Assembly: GCF_900115305.1 (NCBI RefSeq)
Contig: NZ_FOVW01000013.1
Span: 45,043-109,042, forward strand
Length of the DNA: 64,000 nt
Direction: 5' to 3'
Origin: Algoriphagus ornithinivorans
Lineage (GTDB): Bacteria; Bacteroidota; Bacteroidia; Cytophagales; Cyclobacteriaceae
The stretch's first letter is position 1, and each line of letters starts with the position of its first letter. A program made the translations under genes and the position numbers. Below are positions 61,060-64,000 of this stretch, piece by piece. The notes under the pieces were generated by a model, which saw nothing but the letters and a program-made list of their open reading frames with translations, was not told where the DNA came from and ran no database searches.

Positions 61060-61859
61060 GCGCTGAGGGTAGATTTATTGGGTTTACTCAATTCTAAGAT
61101 AGATGGATTCTCTTCAATATATTTCATGGTTTGGGTATAACCCGCCTGAAATAATTGGGAGGCTTTTTTGATATCAAAAACCCCAAATTTGCCTAATCCG
61201 GGAGCTTCTATGAAATAATCGCATTTAGCCTTTCGGCTATAAACATTGTAATTCATCGCCATGATAACTGATCGCTCGATCAGCTTTTTCATATTGGTAA
61301 TGTTGCTTTCCTCAGGCAAGTGATTGCAATTTACGCCGATGACAAAATCACAGATGCCGTCCAAGGGCTCAACTGGCAAATTATTCAGCACTCCTCCATC
61401 GACCAGGTACTTATTTTCGATTTCAATGGGTTCAAACATCCCCGGGATACAGCTAGAAGCCATTACCGGACGAATCAATTCTCCTTCTGAAAAATAGACC
61501 GCTTTTCCTCTTTTGATATCCGTTGCAGCCACAGTTAAAGGAATTTTCAACTGTCCAAAATCATTATGAGCCATGTAGATTTTGAAAAGGCTTTCGATAC
61601 TGCTCATTTTTAGGATCCCAGTCCACGAAATAGCAGGTCTTAAAAATTTGAAATAGTTAGTCTCTACAATGATTTTTAAAACTTCTTCCGGCTGATAACC
61701 TTGACAATACATAGCACCAGCGATTGCACCGGCGGAAGTTCCACTGATTTGCGTAGGATAAATCCCGGCTTCATTCAGCCCCTTTAAAACTCCAAGGTGT
61801 GAAATACCCCGAACTCCTCCGCCTGAGAGGGCCACTCCTATTTTCAATTCAGATTTCAT
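61056..61859 (-). CDS. Patatin-like phospholipase
   Basis: The protein (267 residues from ATG 61859) has the oxyanion-hole motif GGGVRG (13-18), the nucleophile elbow GTSAG with Ser42, and the catalytic-dyad DGG with Asp155 (LVDGGVLNN). It should hydrolyse acyl chains of lipids in the cytoplasm; no signal peptide is present, so it differs from secreted patatin-autotransporters. The start overlaps the end of the metallo-beta-lactamase gene by 11 bases. In an operon with PlsC-like acyltransferase it suggests a lipid-remodelling pair (inference). Confidence 0.92.
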   Translation of the reverse strand: MKSELKIGVALSGGGVRGISHLGVLKGLNEAGIYPTQISGTSAGAIAGAMYCQGYQPEEVLKIIVETNYFKFLRPAISWTGILKMSSIESLFKIYMAHNDFGQLKIPLTVAATDIKRGKAVYFSEGELIRPVMASSCIPGMFEPIEIENKYLVDGGVLNNLPVEPLDGICDFVIGVNCNHLPEESNITNMKKLIERSVIMAMNYNVYSRKAKCDYFIEAPGLGKFGVFDIKKASQLFQAGYTQTMKYIEENPSILELSKPNKSTLSA

Positions 61860-62688
61860 CAAGTTTGAATGTTTGGTCTACCCGAACACCTTTTTCGGTC
61901 ATTTTAACGGTGCAACATTCGTTGACAGGATCATGTTCAAAAAACAGAATGTATTCTTCTCTTGCCGCTTCTTCCAGAAATTTGGCTTTTTCATCCATGG
62001 TCAGCAAAGGTCTGGTATCATATCCCATCACATAAGGAATAGGAATATGGCCTACAGAAGGAAGTAAATCTGCAACGAAAACCAATGTTTTTCCTTTATA
62101 CTGGATTTTTGGAAGCATTTGCTTATCCGTATGCCCATCAACTGTGATGAAGTTAAAACCAGGGAATAGAGTTTTGGAATTCAAGTCCACCATTTTCAGG
62201 TGACCCAACTCTTCCATTGGTTCAATATTTTCCTTTAAAAAAGAAGCTTTTTCTCTTGGATTTGGCTCTGTCGCCCATTTCCAATGATCTGGATTAGACC
62301 AATAGCTCGCTCTGGGAAAAGCCATTTCATACTGTCCATGACTTCCATACTTAACTCCACCTCCACAGTGATCAAAATGCAAGTGGGTCAGAAAATTATC
62401 AGTAATCTGGTGAAAGCCTACTCCTAATTTTCGAAGAGATTTTTCCAAAGAATCATCTCCATGCAGGTAATAATGAGAGAAAAACTTTGCGTCTTGCTTA
62501 TCTCCTATTCCATTATCAATCAACACCACGCGATCTCCATCTACAGCCAAAAGGCAGCGCATGGCCCAGGTGCATAGATTATTTTCATCTGCTTGGTTGG
62601 TTCGTGACCAAAGAACTTTGGGTACTACCCCAAACATGGCCCCTCCATCCAATTTAAAAAAACCGGTATTGACTACGTGTAATTCCAT
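61849..62688 (-). CDS. Metallo-beta-lactamase-fold hydrolase
   Basis: The 279-residue protein has the zinc motif THLHFDHCGG (His102, His104, Asp106, His107) and the later DGHTDKQM and FVADLLPSVGH blocks that supply further ligands. There is no signal peptide. Such proteins act on lactones, phosphodiesters or thioesters; the exact substrate is unknown. It heads the operon with the patatin and acyltransferase genes and lies 50 bases after the accA terminator. Confidence 0.88.
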   Translation of the reverse strand: MELHVVNTGFFKLDGGAMFGVVPKVLWSRTNQADENNLCTWAMRCLLAVDGDRVVLIDNGIGDKQDAKFFSHYYLHGDDSLEKSLRKLGVGFHQITDNFLTHLHFDHCGGGVKYGSHGQYEMAFPRASYWSNPDHWKWATEPNPREKASFLKENIEPMEELGHLKMVDLNSKTLFPGFNFITVDGHTDKQMLPKIQYKGKTLVFVADLLPSVGHIPIPYVMGYDTRPLLTMDEKAKFLEEAAREEYILFFEHDPVNECCTVKMTEKGVRVDQTFKLDEI

Positions 62689-62695
62689 TTATTGA

Positions 62696-62732
62696 TTCAA
62701 AAGAAATCCCGGACTTGGATGAGTCCGGGATT
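62696..62732 (-). terminator. Terminator of accA
   Basis: AATCCCGGAC (62705-62714) pairs with GTCCGGGATT (62723-62732), followed on the minus strand by TTCTTTTG. Confidence 0.85.
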
Positions 62733-62738
62733 GAAATT

Positions 62739-63686
62739 TTATTCTACTACCACACCCATCGAGCAGAACTTGTCGATGCGTTGGTCGATTCGTTTTTCTG
62801 GCTTGATCTTATCCAATTCTTTCAAGGCAGAAGTGATGGTTTCTTTGATAGTTTTAGACATCCACTTTAGGTCTTTGTGTGCTCCCCCAAGTGGCTCAGG
62901 AATGATATCGTCAATCAGACCATTTCCTTTCATGTCTTTTGCTGTCAGCTTCAATGCTTCAGCTGCCTGTTCTTTGTAATCCCAGGATCTCCATAAAATA
63001 GAAGAACAAGACTCAGGAGAAATAACAGAGTACCAAGTGTTTTCTAACATGTAAACTCTGTCACCTATTGCAATCCCTAAAGCTCCTCCAGAAGCACCTT
63101 CGCCTATAATGATACAAATCACAGGGACTTTCAGCATAAACATCTCTTTGAGATTTCTAGCAATAGCTTCACCTTGGCCTCTTTCTTCAGCTTCCAAACC
63201 TGGAAATGCTCCCGGAGTATCAATCAGAGTTACTATCGGCTTGCCGAATTTTTCAGCCATTTTCATCAGGCGAAGTGCCTTTCGGTAACCTTCAGGATTT
63301 GCCATCCCAAAGTTTCTCTCCTGACGCTGTTTGGTGTTGCGACCTTTTTGCTGACCAATAAACATGACAGTACGGCCATCAATGTCTCCAAGACCACCGA
63401 CCATTGCTTTATCGTCTTTTACAGAACGGTCTCCATGCAATTCGATGAAATCGTTGGTGATTTCATAAATGTAATCCAATGCATAAGGTCTGTCTGCGTG
63501 GCGGGAAAGCTGAACCCGCTGCCATCTAGTCAAATTCTGAAATGTTTCTTTTTTCAAAGCGAGGATTTTTTCTTCCAGGGACTCAATATCTGAACTTAAA
63601 TCGATATTTCTACCTTTGGCCAAATCCTTCATTTCCTGAAGTTTTTGCTCTAAATCAGCTATTGGTTTTTCGAATTCTAATACCAT
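62739..63686 (-). CDS. accA: Acetyl-CoA carboxylase carboxyltransferase subunit alpha
   Basis: The 315-residue protein has the alpha carboxyltransferase signature: ILALKKETFQNLTRWQRVQLSRHADRPYALDYI in the N-terminal domain, MVGGLGDIDGRTVMFIGQQKGRNTKQ, LIDTPGAFPGLEAEERGQGEAIARNL and VICIIIGEGASGGALGI. It makes malonyl-CoA together with AccD, the committed step of fatty acid synthesis. ATG 63686 is chosen because the promoter -7 element lies at 63708-63715, which would put the transcription start after the alternative TTG at 63710. Confidence 0.96.
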   Translation of the reverse strand: MVLEFEKPIADLEQKLQEMKDLAKGRNIDLSSDIESLEEKILALKKETFQNLTRWQRVQLSRHADRPYALDYIYEITNDFIELHGDRSVKDDKAMVGGLGDIDGRTVMFIGQQKGRNTKQRQERNFGMANPEGYRKALRLMKMAEKFGKPIVTLIDTPGAFPGLEAEERGQGEAIARNLKEMFMLKVPVICIIIGEGASGGALGIAIGDRVYMLENTWYSVISPESCSSILWRSWDYKEQAAEALKLTAKDMKGNGLIDDIIPEPLGGAHKDLKWMSKTIKETITSALKELDKIKPEKRIDQRIDKFCSMGVVVE

Positions 63687-63707
63687 TTTGGTGATTTTTG
63701 AATGGAA

Positions 63708-63736
63708 CAAAGATAAGGAATATCCTTCAGAGGCAA
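63708..63736 (-). promoter_or_regulatory. Promoter of accA (Bacteroidota type)
   Basis: On the minus strand TTG (63736-63734) is followed after 18 bases by TATCTTTG (63715-63708), a full match to TAnnTTTG. The A at the transcription start would fall about 15 bases before the ATG. Confidence 0.75.
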
Positions 63737-63836
63737 ACCCTTTCGTGGAAATAGACTAAATTCAAAAATATTGAAAATTATTCTCCTGAATTAGAAAGAG
63801 ATAGAATCAAAGTTAAAAAAATTTTATGGTAAGGTA

Positions 63837-63866
63837 TTGCGGAAAAAGTCGAAATACCTACCTTTG
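63837..63866 (+). promoter_or_regulatory. Promoter of tRNA-Asp
   Basis: TTG at 63837-63839, then 19 bases, then TACCTTTG at 63859-63866, a full match to the Bacteroidota major-sigma consensus; the tRNA starts 30 bases later. Confidence 0.85.
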
Positions 63867-63895
63867 CATCACTTCAAACGAGAAGCACACAAAAC

Positions 63896-63969
63896 GGAGT
63901 GGTAGTTCAGCTGGTTAGAATGCCTGCCTGTCACGCAGGAGGTCGCGGGTTCGAGTCCCGTCCATTCCG
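63896..63969 (+). tRNA. tRNA-Asp (anticodon GTC)
   Basis: A 74-base cloverleaf: acceptor GGAGTGG/CCATTCC, D arm GTTC..GAAT, anticodon stem CCTGC/GCAGG with loop CTGTCAC (GTC at 63930-63932), T arm GCGGG-TTCGAGT-CCCGT, discriminator G. CCA is not encoded. It is preceded by a full promoter and followed by a terminator. Confidence 0.97.
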
Positions 63970-63972
63970 CTT

Positions 63973-64000
63973 AAAGCCTTAGATTTTTCTAAGGCTTTTT
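63973..64000 (+). terminator. Terminator of tRNA-Asp
   Basis: AAAGCCTTAGA (63973-63983) pairs with TCTAAGGCTTT (63988-63998) across a T-rich loop; the window ends in the T-run. Confidence 0.93.

Overview
The window looks like a chromosomal segment of a Bacteroidota bacterium, most likely order Cytophagales and possibly close to Algoriphagus/Cyclobacteriaceae (the genus is an inference from overall protein character, not a search). Signs are secreted proteins ending in type IX secretion (T9SS) sorting domains, Bacteroidota families (DUF2490, DUF4136, DUF4221, GIN/DUF2807, GLPGLI-free lipoproteins with SC lipoboxes), TTG/TTTG-N18-20-TAnnTTTG promoters, few Shine-Dalgarno sites and tRNA genes without an encoded CCA.

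Left part (1-27.7 kb) is mostly housekeeping: a truncated GH31 alpha-glucosidase with an SLC45-like sugar transporter; a cytoplasmic binding-protein-fold protein; a TPR sensor kinase; surE; bifunctional ribBA; dnaG; an Mrp-NifU iron-sulfur pair followed by a secreted M43 metalloprotease; a PASTA protein, a second T9SS protein and a rhodanese; a site-2-protease-like membrane protease with a HAD hydrolase; a CAU-anticodon tRNA; EamA and CDF transporters; a four-cysteine uracil-DNA glycosylase; a GTG-started DUF2490 protein; a DUF4136 and an OmpA lipoprotein.

The middle (27.7-56.8 kb) is the remarkable part. It holds seven large (about 800 residue) MacB/FtsX-type ABC permeases, but only two ABC ATPases, one TolC-like outer-membrane protein and one HlyD/AcrA-like membrane fusion protein, plus a beta-lactamase-fold serine hydrolase, a GIN-domain protein, a four-helix-bundle gene that looks inserted, and at the end an NtrC-type sigma-54 activator with its histidine kinase. 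I find a shared operator upstream of each of six transcription units: three half-sites, CGAAC-N6-GTCCGC-N2-GCGAAC on the + strand (one distal half-site is degenerate), each 60-63 bp from a -24/-12 type (TGGCAY-N5-NKG) sigma-54 promoter that faces the genes. Thus the whole export cluster reads as one sigma-54 regulon, probably controlled by the response regulator encoded beside it. The permeases, ATPases, fusion protein and TolC could form one or several tripartite machines with interchangeable permeases, or a signal-responsive envelope defence/export system; the substrate cannot be read from the sequence.

The right part (56.8-64 kb) returns to ordinary genes: a small lipoprotein, a PLP enzyme, a DUF4221 lipoprotein, a TerB-like helical protein, an acyltransferase-patatin-metallo-beta-lactamase operon, accA with a clear Bacteroidota promoter, and tRNA-Asp with promoter and terminator.
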